DNA of 64,000 nt from Halovenus carboxidivorans. Its GTDB lineage: Archaea; Halobacteriota; Halobacteria; Halobacteriales; Haloarculaceae. Shown one piece after another: positions 53,879 through 61,638 of the stretch. The stretch spans positions 1-64,000 of the forward strand of contig NZ_WUUT01000003.1 of NCBI RefSeq assembly GCF_009831575.1. Reading direction: 5' to 3'. The stretch's first letter is position 1, and each line of letters starts with the position of its first letter. A model generated the notes under the pieces. It was not told the origin of the DNA, searched no databases, and saw only the letters and a list, made by a program, of their open reading frames with translations. The translations under genes and the position numbers were made by a program.

Positions 53879-54138
53879 GGACACTTTGAAAACACTACGC
53901 CTCACTCTTCAATCCTTATCTGAACACCGCCGTTGAAATCAGTCGGCGTACATAGGTACAGGAGAGGGTGTTGGCACGCGTCGTACCCGATGTTGCTGGC
54001 TTGGATTGCATTCTATTTAGGCACATACTGCGGATAGCACACCAGTCGTCTCTGGATTCTATCAAGACGTGCCGTGCAAGATGGACGGCGCATATCTTGC
54101 ACGGCTGAATGAACAGGGAGTGTCTCTTTGCCGGAGGG
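53879..54138. other. gap holding the IS remnant's upstream end and the right palindrome
   Basis: AT-moderate sequence with no protein-like frame. The first ~100 bases probably belong to the insertion sequence's left end; I could not identify its terminal inverted repeat. The right 35-bp palindrome lies at 54071-54105. Confidence 0.4.
54071..54105 (+). repeat. right 35-bp palindromic repeat flanking the nos island
   Basis: GCCGTGCAAGATGG (54071-54084) and, inverted, ATATCTTGCACGGC (54092-54105): arms GCCGTGCAAGAT/ATCTTGCACGGC pair perfectly over 12 bases. Matches the left copy at 44277-44311 at 29 of 35 positions in the same orientation. It lies 34 bases past the stop of the small membrane protein gene at 54139. 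Confidence 0.78.
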
Positions 54139-54348
54139 TTAGTCGGATCCGGCGACGGGGAGTGGCACGCTCTTGACGACGTGTAGATAAAGAATCGTTA
54201 CGACAAGTCCGACAAGCACAAAACTTCCAACTGACACCAGAAGGCCGGCGAACGGGACCGGGAAGCCCCGAACAGCGAGCATTCCCAGCGCGACAAAGAC
54301 GATACCTGCAAACAGTGCCTGCATCAGCGACGCGCCGTTCGCAGTCAT
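54139..54348 (-). CDS. small two-helix membrane protein
   Basis: 69 aa: MTANGASLMQALFAGIVFVALGMLAVRG forms one helix and FAGLLVSVGSFVLVGLVVTILYLHVV the second, with a short tail KSVPLPVAGSD. It ends 34 bases before the right 35-bp palindrome (reading on the minus strand). Function unknown. Its high hydrophobic content and clean start support it as a real gene. Confidence 0.58.
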   Translation of the reverse strand: MTANGASLMQALFAGIVFVALGMLAVRGFPVPFAGLLVSVGSFVLVGLVVTILYLHVVKSVPLPVAGSD

Positions 54349-54666
54349 GTCACGCCGTTCATCTGCCTATCGGATAAGTCCCCCTCCTCTCACGACGACG
54401 GGTACCGCTGTGCTGAATAGATACTCTGCATCTTGCAAGGCATTTCTGATATATTCCTGATATACAGTATTCCTCAGCGGTCACTGTCTCACCTGTATTG
54501 ACCGCTCGATTCCCCTTGCTGTTCAAGAATCAAAGGATGCTGCATATTCGCCTTCCATCTTGCACGGCACATCCTGACAAAATCAAAAAGAACTGTTTCG
54601 TTATCTCCGGCACGAACCCCTGCGGAAAGCGGGGAGATTGAAGTGTGGCCCCTCCCTTGCTCGGGT
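54349..54666. repeat. right island edge with half-copies of the palindrome box
   Basis: This 318-bp gap contains CATCTTGCAAGGCA (54429-54442) and CCATCTTGCACGGCA (54555-54569), both half-copies of the 35-bp element's arm. It also has a perfect 8-bp inverted repeat AGCGGTCA (54476-54483) / TGACCGCT (54499-54506); TATTGACCGCT here repeats the left-edge sequence at 44232. No gene is visible. GC returns to core level by about 54600. Confidence 0.6.
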
Positions 54667-55845
54667 ATGGAACCCGACCTCACTCAATTGGACGAGTATC
54701 TCGACGAGGCCGGTGTCGACGGCTATCTCGTCGACGCCGACTCCGAAGACGCAGACCAGTACTACCTCTCCGGCTTCGACGCCCCCGACCCGTTCGTCAC
54801 GCTGTACGACGGCGACGTACGACTGCTGTTCACCCGCAGTCTGGAGTACGGCCGCGCAAAGAAGGAGGCCCGAGCCGAGACGGTCGAGCGCGGGGCCGAT
54901 TTCGGCTACGCCGAGAAGGCCCAGGAGTACGGCCCCCAGGAGGCCCGGAGTCGCGTCATCGCGGCGTTTCTCGACAGCCACGGCGTCGGCTCGGTCGCCA
55001 CCCCACCCCGGTTTCCCCTCCAGACTGCCGACGGCCTGCGGGAGCAGGGCATCGAGGTGACGGCGGACGATTCGGGCGCAGTGACCGAGGTCCGGGCGAC
55101 GAAGACCGACGAGGAAATCGAGTACATCCGCGAGGCTCAGCGCGCCAACGAGGCCGCGATGGCCCGCGCCGAGGAACTGATCAGTGCTGCCGAGACCAAC
55201 GCCGACGGCGAACTCGTCCTCGACGGGGCGGTGTTGACCAGCGAGCGCGTCACCGAGGAGATCGAAGTCACGCTGTTGCGCCACGGCTGTGCGCTGGACG
55301 AGACCATCGTCGCCTGCGGCGCGGACGCCGCTGACCCACACGACCGCGGGAGCGGTCCGTTGCTCACCGACGAACCGATCATCATCGACATCTTCCCGCG
55401 CAACAAACGCTCGCGGTACCACGCCGACATGACGCGGACCTTCTGTCACGGCGACCCGAGCGAGGCCCTCCGGGAGTGGTTCGAGTTGACCGACCGCGCG
55501 CGCGAGGCCGCTATCGAGGCCGTCGAACCGGGCGTCGAAACCGACGTGGTCCACGGCGCCGCCTGTGACGTGTACGAGGACGCCGGCCTCCCGACGCTGC
55601 GAAGCGACCCGACGACCGAGACTGGCTTCATCCACAGCACCGGCCACGGCCTCGGCCTCGATGTCCACGAGATGCCGAGCGTCGCCGAGAGCGGCGAGAC
55701 GCTGCAACCCGGCCACGTCATCACCATCGAACCGGGCCTGTACGACCCCGAGGTCGGCGGGGTCCGGATCGAGGATCTACTCGTCGTCACCGAAGACGGT
55801 TACGAGAATCTGACGGAGTACGACATCGAACTCGCGGTCGCCTGA
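54667..55845 (+). CDS. M24 family aminopeptidase (Xaa-Pro type)
   Basis: 392 aa. N-terminal creatinase-like domain ([42 protein letters not shown]) and a C-terminal pita-bread catalytic domain. Metal ligands are visible: two Asp in [23 protein letters not shown], His in [17 protein letters not shown], Glu in VITIEPGLY and Glu in [11 protein letters not shown]. It likely removes N-terminal residues next to proline or cleaves Xaa-Pro dipeptides. Start ATG 54667. It marks the right core edge of the island. Confidence 0.9.
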   Translation: MEPDLTQLDEYLDEAGVDGYLVDADSEDADQYYLSGFDAPDPFVTLYDGDVRLLFTRSLEYGRAKKEARAETVERGADFGYAEKAQEYGPQEARSRVIAAFLDSHGVGSVATPPRFPLQTADGLREQGIEVTADDSGAVTEVRATKTDEEIEYIREAQRANEAAMARAEELISAAETNADGELVLDGAVLTSERVTEEIEVTLLRHGCALDETIVACGADAADPHDRGSGPLLTDEPIIIDIFPRNKRSRYHADMTRTFCHGDPSEALREWFELTDRAREAAIEAVEPGVETDVVHGAACDVYEDAGLPTLRSDPTTETGFIHSTGHGLGLDVHEMPSVAESGETLQPGHVITIEPGLYDPEVGGVRIEDLLVVTEDGYENLTEYDIELAVA

Positions 55846-56017
55846 GCGGGTGTGCGGACGGTTCTCATTGGCGGGATTACATCATGAACATTTATTATGG
55901 ATGGGCGTCCATGTAGTGATACCATGATCGCGCTCGGGGTACGTGTACGTTGCCTTGCCCACCAGTAGACGACAGATCAGCCCGTTGACTATTTCGCCGA
56001 CACACCACACCCAAATC

Positions 56018-56167
56018 ATGAGCACAAAATCGACCCCGAACGCAGCAGAGATTCGCACCGACCGAACGACACTGACCGTCCGCAACGCGCCGCGAACCTT
56101 CGACCCGTACAACACGAACGACGCGCCGCGGATGTTCGCGGACAAGTGGCAGGATATCGAGAACTGA
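56018..56167 (+). CDS. small hypothetical protein
   Basis: 49 aa: MSTKSTPNAAEIRTDRTTLTVRNAPRTF followed by DPYNTNDAPRMFADKWQDIEN. Soluble, hydrophilic, plausible halophile codon use. A TTTATTATGG element near 55890-55899 could be its promoter, which would leave a ~100-base leader containing the hairpin ATGGA-N6-TCCAT. Family not recognised; reality of the gene is moderately likely. Confidence 0.45.
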   Translation: MSTKSTPNAAEIRTDRTTLTVRNAPRTFDPYNTNDAPRMFADKWQDIEN

Positions 56168-56217
56168 GCTTCTTTAGCCGGAGACGGTGACTGCTCCCGA
56201 TTACTTTGCCAGAGCCG

Positions 56218-57894
56218 TCAGTCCCGACTGCCGGTGAGCCGTTCGAGATGTCCGTCGACGCGGTCCGCCAGGTCGACGTGTTCGTCGTTCTGCTCGGCGA
56301 TGTCGCTGATGTTGTCCGTGATCTCCTCGGCGGCTTCGACGGTGTCGTTGATCATCGAGGCGACTTCCTCGGCGCTGGCCGCCTGATCGTCGGTCACCGT
56401 CGCGACCTGTTCGATCCCGTCCGCCGTCTCGTCGATCGCGGCGGTGACTCCCTCGATACTGCCCTGGACCTGACTGACGGTGTCCCTGCCGTCGTGAATC
56501 TGTTCGTTGACCGACCGAAGGCTGTTGACGGTCGCGTCGGTGTCCGCCTGGATCGACTGCACCATCTCCTCGATCCTGTCGGCGTGGGTCTGTGACTCGC
56601 CCGCAAGTTGTTTGATTTCGTCGGCGACGACCCCGAATCCCTCGCCGGCCTCGCCCGCCCGCGCGGCCTCGATAGAGGCGTTGAGCGCCAGCATGTTCGT
56701 CTGTTCGGCGATGTTGTCGATCATCTCGACGATCTCGTCGATCTCCTCGACCCGACTCTGGAGTTCTTGGATGTCGTCGACGACGCTGTCGGTCGCGTCG
56801 GCAATCTCGCCCATCGTCTCCTCGGCGTGGTTCGCGGCCTCGCTGCCGGTGCGTGCCTCCTCGACGGCGTCGGCGGCGGTGTTGCTCACGGAATCCGCCG
56901 TCGAGGCGATTTCTTCGACGGACGCGCTCATGTTGTTGATCTCGTTCGACACCTCCTGTAGCGACGACGCCTGCTGATCGGCGGCACCCGAAATCGAGTC
57001 CGCTCGGGCCGCGATGTTCTCCGTCGACGACCGGAGCCGCTGGCTGTCGTCGGCGATCTCGCTGACGATCTCCTCCAGTTCCGCCAGAGTGCCGTTCAGC
57101 GTCTCGACCACTCCCGTCACGTCGTCTTCGACGTGTTCGAGCGAGAGATCCGTCGCCCGAGCGGTGAGATCACCCTCCTCGACGGTCGCGAGCGTCTCGG
57201 TCAGTTCGTCGACGAGCGTCTTGAGATCCTGCTGCTTGCGCACGTCTTCGGTCCGGTCCTCGACGTACTCGACGACCCCGACGAACTCCTCGTCTTCGTA
57301 CAGCGGCGCGGCACTGAACCGGATGTAGCGGGTGTTTCCGTCGGCGTCGTCGAACGTCGACTCGTCCTGGTACAGCTCGAAATCGACCCAGTCGACGCGT
57401 TCGACGTCGTAGGCGACGTGCGTCGGCGTCGGATCGGTCTCTGATCCGCCGTGCGTGTCGATGATTTTGTCCGCAAGCGTCTTCGCGCGGCGTCCGTCGT
57501 GATACCAGACCGTGCTGAGTTGGTCCGCGGCCTTGGCCTGGTCCTCGTCGCTGCCGGTCAGTTCCTCCATCCCCTCGTTCCAGACCAGCGCGTTCCCCTC
57601 GGCGTCGGTCACGAACATGGGGGCTTTGGTCAGATGGAGGATCTGATGGAAGTTCTTCGGGAACGCCTCGATCTGACGGGACGGGTCCGACTCGTCGGCT
57701 GTCGCAACCGGACCCTGATCGTCCGCCTCCGTCGACACCGGTCCACCGTCGCTCAGTGGGACGGCGTTCCCGTCGGATGAATCCGGTTCTGTCTCTGAGT
57801 CCGTCCCGTGTTCCCGCGTATCGGCCGTCCGCTGGGATTCACTCGTGTCGTTGCCACCGGTCCCGGGGAGCATACTGTACACGCCTTGCCACAT
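56218..57894 (-). CDS. soluble methyl-accepting chemotaxis-type transducer with PAS domain
   Basis: 558 aa, no transmembrane helix. A Ser/Asp-rich N-terminal ~75 residues, a PAS domain at ~75-215 (KAPMFVTDAEGNALVWNEGMEELTG ... RYIRFSAAPLYEDEEFVGVVEYVEDRTED), a short HAMP-like linker, and the MCP signalling domain with hairpin tip DNIAEQTNMLALNASIEAARAGEAGEGFGVVADEIKQLA. This is a cytoplasmic halobacterial transducer (Htr type) feeding CheA/CheW; the ligand is unknown. A TATA (ATATATG on the minus strand at ~57920-57927) supports the leaderless ATG at 57894. Confidence 0.92.
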   Translation of the reverse strand: MWQGVYSMLPGTGGNDTSESQRTADTREHGTDSETEPDSSDGNAVPLSDGGPVSTEADDQGPVATADESDPSRQIEAFPKNFHQILHLTKAPMFVTDAEGNALVWNEGMEELTGSDEDQAKAADQLSTVWYHDGRRAKTLADKIIDTHGGSETDPTPTHVAYDVERVDWVDFELYQDESTFDDADGNTRYIRFSAAPLYEDEEFVGVVEYVEDRTEDVRKQQDLKTLVDELTETLATVEEGDLTARATDLSLEHVEDDVTGVVETLNGTLAELEEIVSEIADDSQRLRSSTENIAARADSISGAADQQASSLQEVSNEINNMSASVEEIASTADSVSNTAADAVEEARTGSEAANHAEETMGEIADATDSVVDDIQELQSRVEEIDEIVEMIDNIAEQTNMLALNASIEAARAGEAGEGFGVVADEIKQLAGESQTHADRIEEMVQSIQADTDATVNSLRSVNEQIHDGRDTVSQVQGSIEGVTAAIDETADGIEQVATVTDDQAASAEEVASMINDTVEAAEEITDNISDIAEQNDEHVDLADRVDGHLERLTGSRD

Positions 57895-58008
57895 CTCAGG
57901 TAACGCTCACCACTATCCCCTCATATATTCGTCCGTCGGATTATCTGCATTGATACTGCCAAAGAGAGTACGTCGTCCGAGACTGGAGACGCGCGCCGAC
58001 CAAATCTC

Positions 58009-59100
58009 TCAGTACGACGGCAGCCGTGCCGACTGGTCCGACCCGTCGACGAACGGCAGGTGCTGTCCCTCGGCGGGCGACTCCTCACCGTCGATCCGAA
58101 CGGTCAGGTTCGCCTCGCCAATCGACGCCGCAACGTCTCGGTCCAGTAGCGCGAGCGCGGCGGGCGTATCGAGCATCGGGCTCTCGCACGCCCGCGTGAC
58201 CTCTCCGGCGGTCTCGTCGCCGGCGAAGACGGTCGCACCGGCCTCGGGGACGGCGTCGGTCGTCAGCCCGACCAGTCGCTTCGTCGCCTGGCCGCGGTTT
58301 TCGACCCGAGAGACGACCTCCTGGCCGACGAAACAGCCCTTCTCGAAGTCGACGGCGTTGCGGAGACCGAGGTTGTTCGGCACCTCGTCTTCCAGTTCTG
58401 TCTCGAACAGCGGCGTCCCGGCTTCGAGCGTGAGCGACTCCCAGGTCTGGTAGCCGAAGGGCGCGGCGTTCAGTCCCCGGTTTTCCAGCGTGTCGAAAAC
58501 GTCTCGGGCGTCTTCGGCCCGACAGATCACCTCGTAGCCCTCCTCTCCGGTGAGCCCGTCCGTCCGGACGACGGTCACGCCGGCGTCGCCCATCGACCCC
58601 CGGACGAAGGTCAACTGCTCGTCGGGCGTCTGGACGTTGCAGACGCTCGCAATCTTCTCCGTCGCTTTCGCGCCGTGGACGCCGAAGACGGCGAACTCCT
58701 CGGTCGCGTCCTCTATGTCCACGTCCTGGATGAACGTCTTCTCCTGCCACTCGCTGGCGATTTCCGGTCCCTTCCCCGGCGGTAGTACGACGAGCAGGCG
58801 TTCGCCGGCGTTGTAGACGTACATCTCGGTCCGGATCCGCCCCTGGGGGTTCAACAGCAGGGCGTAGACGCCGCGTTCCTCCTCGCTCGGAACCTGGTTC
58901 GAGACGGCGTTGTCGACGTACTCGACGCGGTCGTCGCCGGTGACGACGACCACGTCGTAGGCGTGCTCGATGACGCCGACGACGTTACGGACCGCTCGGT
59001 GGGTCCTGGCCGGACGGCCGTACTCCGCGACGACGCGCCGGCCGCCGCGCTCGACGAACGTCGCCTCGTGGCCCTCGTGAACGGACGGAAGGATAGTCAT
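58009..59100 (-). CDS. YgfZ/GcvT-like folate-binding protein
   Basis: 363 aa of the aminomethyltransferase superfamily. The YgfZ signature Lys-Gly-Cys-(Tyr/Phe)-x-Gly-Gln-Glu appears as KGCFVGQEV near residue 270, preceded by NNLGLRNAVDFE. N-terminal GcvT-like part: VVVVTGDDRVEYVDNAVSNQVPSEEERGVYALLLNPQGRIRTEMYVY. YgfZ proteins help Fe-S cluster enzymes through a tetrahydrofolate-dependent step. No gcvH or gcvP is adjacent, so it is unlikely to be the glycine-cleavage T protein. Confidence 0.85.
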   Translation of the reverse strand: MTILPSVHEGHEATFVERGGRRVVAEYGRPARTHRAVRNVVGVIEHAYDVVVVTGDDRVEYVDNAVSNQVPSEEERGVYALLLNPQGRIRTEMYVYNAGERLLVVLPPGKGPEIASEWQEKTFIQDVDIEDATEEFAVFGVHGAKATEKIASVCNVQTPDEQLTFVRGSMGDAGVTVVRTDGLTGEEGYEVICRAEDARDVFDTLENRGLNAAPFGYQTWESLTLEAGTPLFETELEDEVPNNLGLRNAVDFEKGCFVGQEVVSRVENRGQATKRLVGLTTDAVPEAGATVFAGDETAGEVTRACESPMLDTPAALALLDRDVAASIGEANLTVRIDGEESPAEGQHLPFVDGSDQSARLPSY

Positions 59101-59139
59101 ACTTCGATGCAGGACGGCTGGAGAGTTAAGAAGCGCGTT

Positions 59140-60531
59140 CTACGCCGACCGCCGACGGACGCCGAGCAACGCCACCGCGATCAGCGCACCCAGCGCCGCG
59201 AACAGCCCGAAGCCGGGACCGATTGCATCGCCCCCCTCCGAACCGTTACCGTCGGTGCCGTCCGCACCGTCGCTGTCGGTGCCGTCCGTGCCGTCGCCGT
59301 CGGTGCCATCTTCACCATCTGTACCGTCTTCACCGTCCGTGCCATCCTCCCCGTCCGTGCCGTCCTCGCCGTCGGTGCCGTCCCCCTGGTTGGCGTCGAC
59401 GCCCTGGAGCGTCACCGAATCTGTGAGTCCGCGGTACGAGGCGGTGATCGTGTTCTCGCCGGCCTGGGTGATGTTGAATACGACCTGTCCCTGCCCGTTC
59501 GTCTCGCCAACTGTCTCCCCGTTCAGTCCGACCGTCACCCCCTCCACGGGGTCACCGTACGCGTTCGTGATCGTCACCTGCGTCGGCTGTCCGACGACAA
59601 TCGCATCCTGCAGTTGGTTGATGCTGATCGACGGAACCCGCTGTGTGGTGAGTGTGAGCGAGGCCGGTTCCTCCCCGAGATTCAGCGTTTCGGAGGTGTT
59701 GAGATATCCGTCGAGGGAGACGGAGACTTCGTACTGGGTGTTGACCCGCAGGATGCCCTCCGTTCGGCCGTTCTCTTCGGTCTGTATCTGTCTCGTACTC
59801 TCGTCGCTGTTGATCGTAATCTGTGCCCCTTCGAGGGGTCGTGGCTCCTGGAAGTAATCGTCGAAGACGGCAAACTCGACGTTGACACGGCTCCGTTCGA
59901 GTTCGATCGTCTCCGAGACCGAACTACTGTTTACGTTGACAGATTCCTCCGCGGTGATAAATCCCGACCGGAGGACATCGACGGTGTAGTTGCGCTGTTC
60001 CACGCCCGAGATCTCGGCCGTCCCGTCGGGTCCGGTGAAAGCGACATCGACGACGGTGTTCTGTCCCTGGAACAGCCGTATCCGGGCGTCGTTGACCGGC
60101 ATCCCCTCGCTGTCGACGACGGAGAACTGGGCCTGGCCGCGTGGGGCCATCTCGATCCGCAAGACCCCGTCGATCTCGCTCGCGGTCCGGGTCACTGGCT
60201 GTCTGTTTCTGACGAACTCGCCGTCGGTATCGTTCACGGTGAACTCGACCTCGGTGTCCCTCGGTACGTCGAGTAACACCCGTCCGCTCGAGGTCGTCGT
60301 GTCGGTGCTGGTGCCGTTGTCCCACTCCGCGACCACCTCGATATCGGAGAGGGTCCTGCCAGAGCGGTCTTCGACGACGACCTCGACTTCGACGAGGTCC
60401 TGCTGTGCGACAGCCGCAGACTCGGTGGTCTCCGTGCCGGGGTCCGTATTCTCGGCGCTCACGGCGCCGGCGGCCCCGAAAAGGACCACGACGACCGCGA
60501 GCGCGGAGACCAACGCCCTCGTTCGGAACAT
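59140..60531 (-). CDS. PGF-CTERM surface protein with carboxypeptidase-regulatory-like repeats
   Basis: 463 aa. Signal peptide MFRTRALVSALAVVVVLFGAAGAVSA, then three or more Ig-like/CarboxypepD-regulatory units (VEVEVVVEDRSGRTLSDIEVVAEWDNG, AQFSVVDSEGMPVNDARIRLFQGQ, NVEFAVFDDYFQEPRPLEGAQITIN). A low-complexity linker repeats DGTDGE from ~ residue 390, and the end GPGFGLFAALGALIAVALLG plus RRR is a PGF-CTERM archaeosortase signal. The ATG at 60531 follows a TTTAAG element ~26 bases upstream. Probable cell-wall-anchored surface protein. Confidence 0.85.
   Translation of the reverse strand: MFRTRALVSALAVVVVLFGAAGAVSAENTDPGTETTESAAVAQQDLVEVEVVVEDRSGRTLSDIEVVAEWDNGTSTDTTTSSGRVLLDVPRDTEVEFTVNDTDGEFVRNRQPVTRTASEIDGVLRIEMAPRGQAQFSVVDSEGMPVNDARIRLFQGQNTVVDVAFTGPDGTAEISGVEQRNYTVDVLRSGFITAEESVNVNSSSVSETIELERSRVNVEFAVFDDYFQEPRPLEGAQITINSDESTRQIQTEENGRTEGILRVNTQYEVSVSLDGYLNTSETLNLGEEPASLTLTTQRVPSISINQLQDAIVVGQPTQVTITNAYGDPVEGVTVGLNGETVGETNGQGQVVFNITQAGENTITASYRGLTDSVTLQGVDANQGDGTDGEDGTDGEDGTDGEDGTDGEDGTDGDGTDGTDSDGADGTDGNGSEGGDAIGPGFGLFAALGALIAVALLGVRRRSA
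59233..59388 (-). repeat. low-complexity tandem codon repeat in the PGF-CTERM linker
   Basis: On the plus strand a GTCC(T/G)(C)... pattern of ~18-base units repeats eight to nine times, coding for DGTDGE/DGTDGT blocks on the minus strand. The units are nearly identical, so the copy number can change by slippage. It serves as a flexible acidic spacer near the membrane anchor. Confidence 0.75.
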
Positions 60532-60585
60532 ATGTAGATCATCGGCAACACTTCTTAAATGCCTACCGGCCACCGACCGCACACC

Positions 60586-61554
60586 CTACCTCGATTTGTC
60601 GACGACAGTCTCGGCAATCGGGTCGAGTTCGCCGGCGGTCGTCGTCAGGAACGGACCGGGGACCGTTCGGCTGAGCGTGGCCGCCGCGACGGCGTAGCTG
60701 AGCGACCGGGCGGTGTCCGACCCGTCGATGAGTCGCTCGAGGAAAGCCCCGACGAACGCCCCCATCTCGCCGGTCGGGTCGACGGTCTCGGTCTCGACTG
60801 TCTCGCGCTCGTGGATGATGTTGGTGCCGGGGGAGTCACGGAGCGCGACCGCCCCGCGGTCCGACCGACGGATCACGATGATTTCGAGGTCGTACTCGGC
60901 GGCGATAGTGTTGGCGAGTTCCCGCGGGCCGCCGCTGCGATCCAGCGCCTCCCGCGCCGACTCCTCCTCGGCGAACAGCACGTCGATGTCCGCTGCCAGC
61001 GTCTCCAGGACGCCGCTGTAGGTGTCCGGCGGTGCGAGTCCCTGGCTGTAGTCCAGATCGACGGCGGTCATCGCGCCGCTTCCCCCGGCGGCCCGCAACA
61101 GCGCCCCCGTCGTCTCCGCGGCCTCCTGTGAGAGCACCGCCGTCCCGAGGCCCGCGAAGATGATCTCCGTCTCCTGGACCCGATCCATCGGAAACTCCGC
61201 CGGTGTCGCCGTCGCGGCGGCGGTGTTCCCGCGGTCGTGCCACTGTTTGCTCCCCCGCGGGGCGGCCGCGCCTTCCCGGAAGAGCAGCCCCTGTCTGTGG
61301 GCGGGGTCCTCGCTCCAGGCCACCGCCGTCTCGACGCCCTGCTCTTCGATCTGTGACTGCACCCGCCGTCCGAGCGGCGACTCCGGGAGTTTCGAGAGCC
61401 ACAGCGTCTCCGCCCCGAGTTCGTCGGCCGCGACCGCGACGTTGCTGGCCGTGCCGTCGGCGTGGATCGTCGCCTCCCGGGCCTGCTCCAGCCGCTGGTC
61501 ACCCGTCGGTGACAGCCGCAACGGCGTCTCCCCGAACGTGATCAACTCTGTCAT
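60586..61554 (-). CDS. PfkB-family sugar kinase-like protein, catalytic Asp not evident
   Basis: 322 aa. N-terminus MTELITFGETPLRLSPTGDQRLEQ and the sugar-binding GTASNVAVAADELGAETLWLSKLPESPLG follow the PfkB/ribokinase fold. The second PfkB signature normally reads D-T-x-G-A-G-D-x-F with the catalytic Asp; here it reads DPTGEMGAFVGAFLERL, so GAGD is replaced by GEMG. The middle (AEEESAREALDRSGGPRELANTIAAEYDLEIIVIRRSDRGAVALRD) is otherwise normal. Either a divergent kinase or a non-catalytic homologue. Confidence 0.8.
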   Translation of the reverse strand: MTELITFGETPLRLSPTGDQRLEQAREATIHADGTASNVAVAADELGAETLWLSKLPESPLGRRVQSQIEEQGVETAVAWSEDPAHRQGLLFREGAAAPRGSKQWHDRGNTAAATATPAEFPMDRVQETEIIFAGLGTAVLSQEAAETTGALLRAAGGSGAMTAVDLDYSQGLAPPDTYSGVLETLAADIDVLFAEEESAREALDRSGGPRELANTIAAEYDLEIIVIRRSDRGAVALRDSPGTNIIHERETVETETVDPTGEMGAFVGAFLERLIDGSDTARSLSYAVAAATLSRTVPGPFLTTTAGELDPIAETVVDKSR

Positions 61555-61638
61555 ACCCTCCCCATACAGATGGAGGCTCTTAACTCAACTGGCAGTTGTC
61601 GACCCGAACGCTCAATGCCGCCGCCGTCAACCTCCGGT

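Noticed and set aside
58009-59100. Calling this gene gcvT of the glycine cleavage system
   Set aside because: The KGCFVGQE motif is the YgfZ signature, and gcvH/gcvP are not adjacent.
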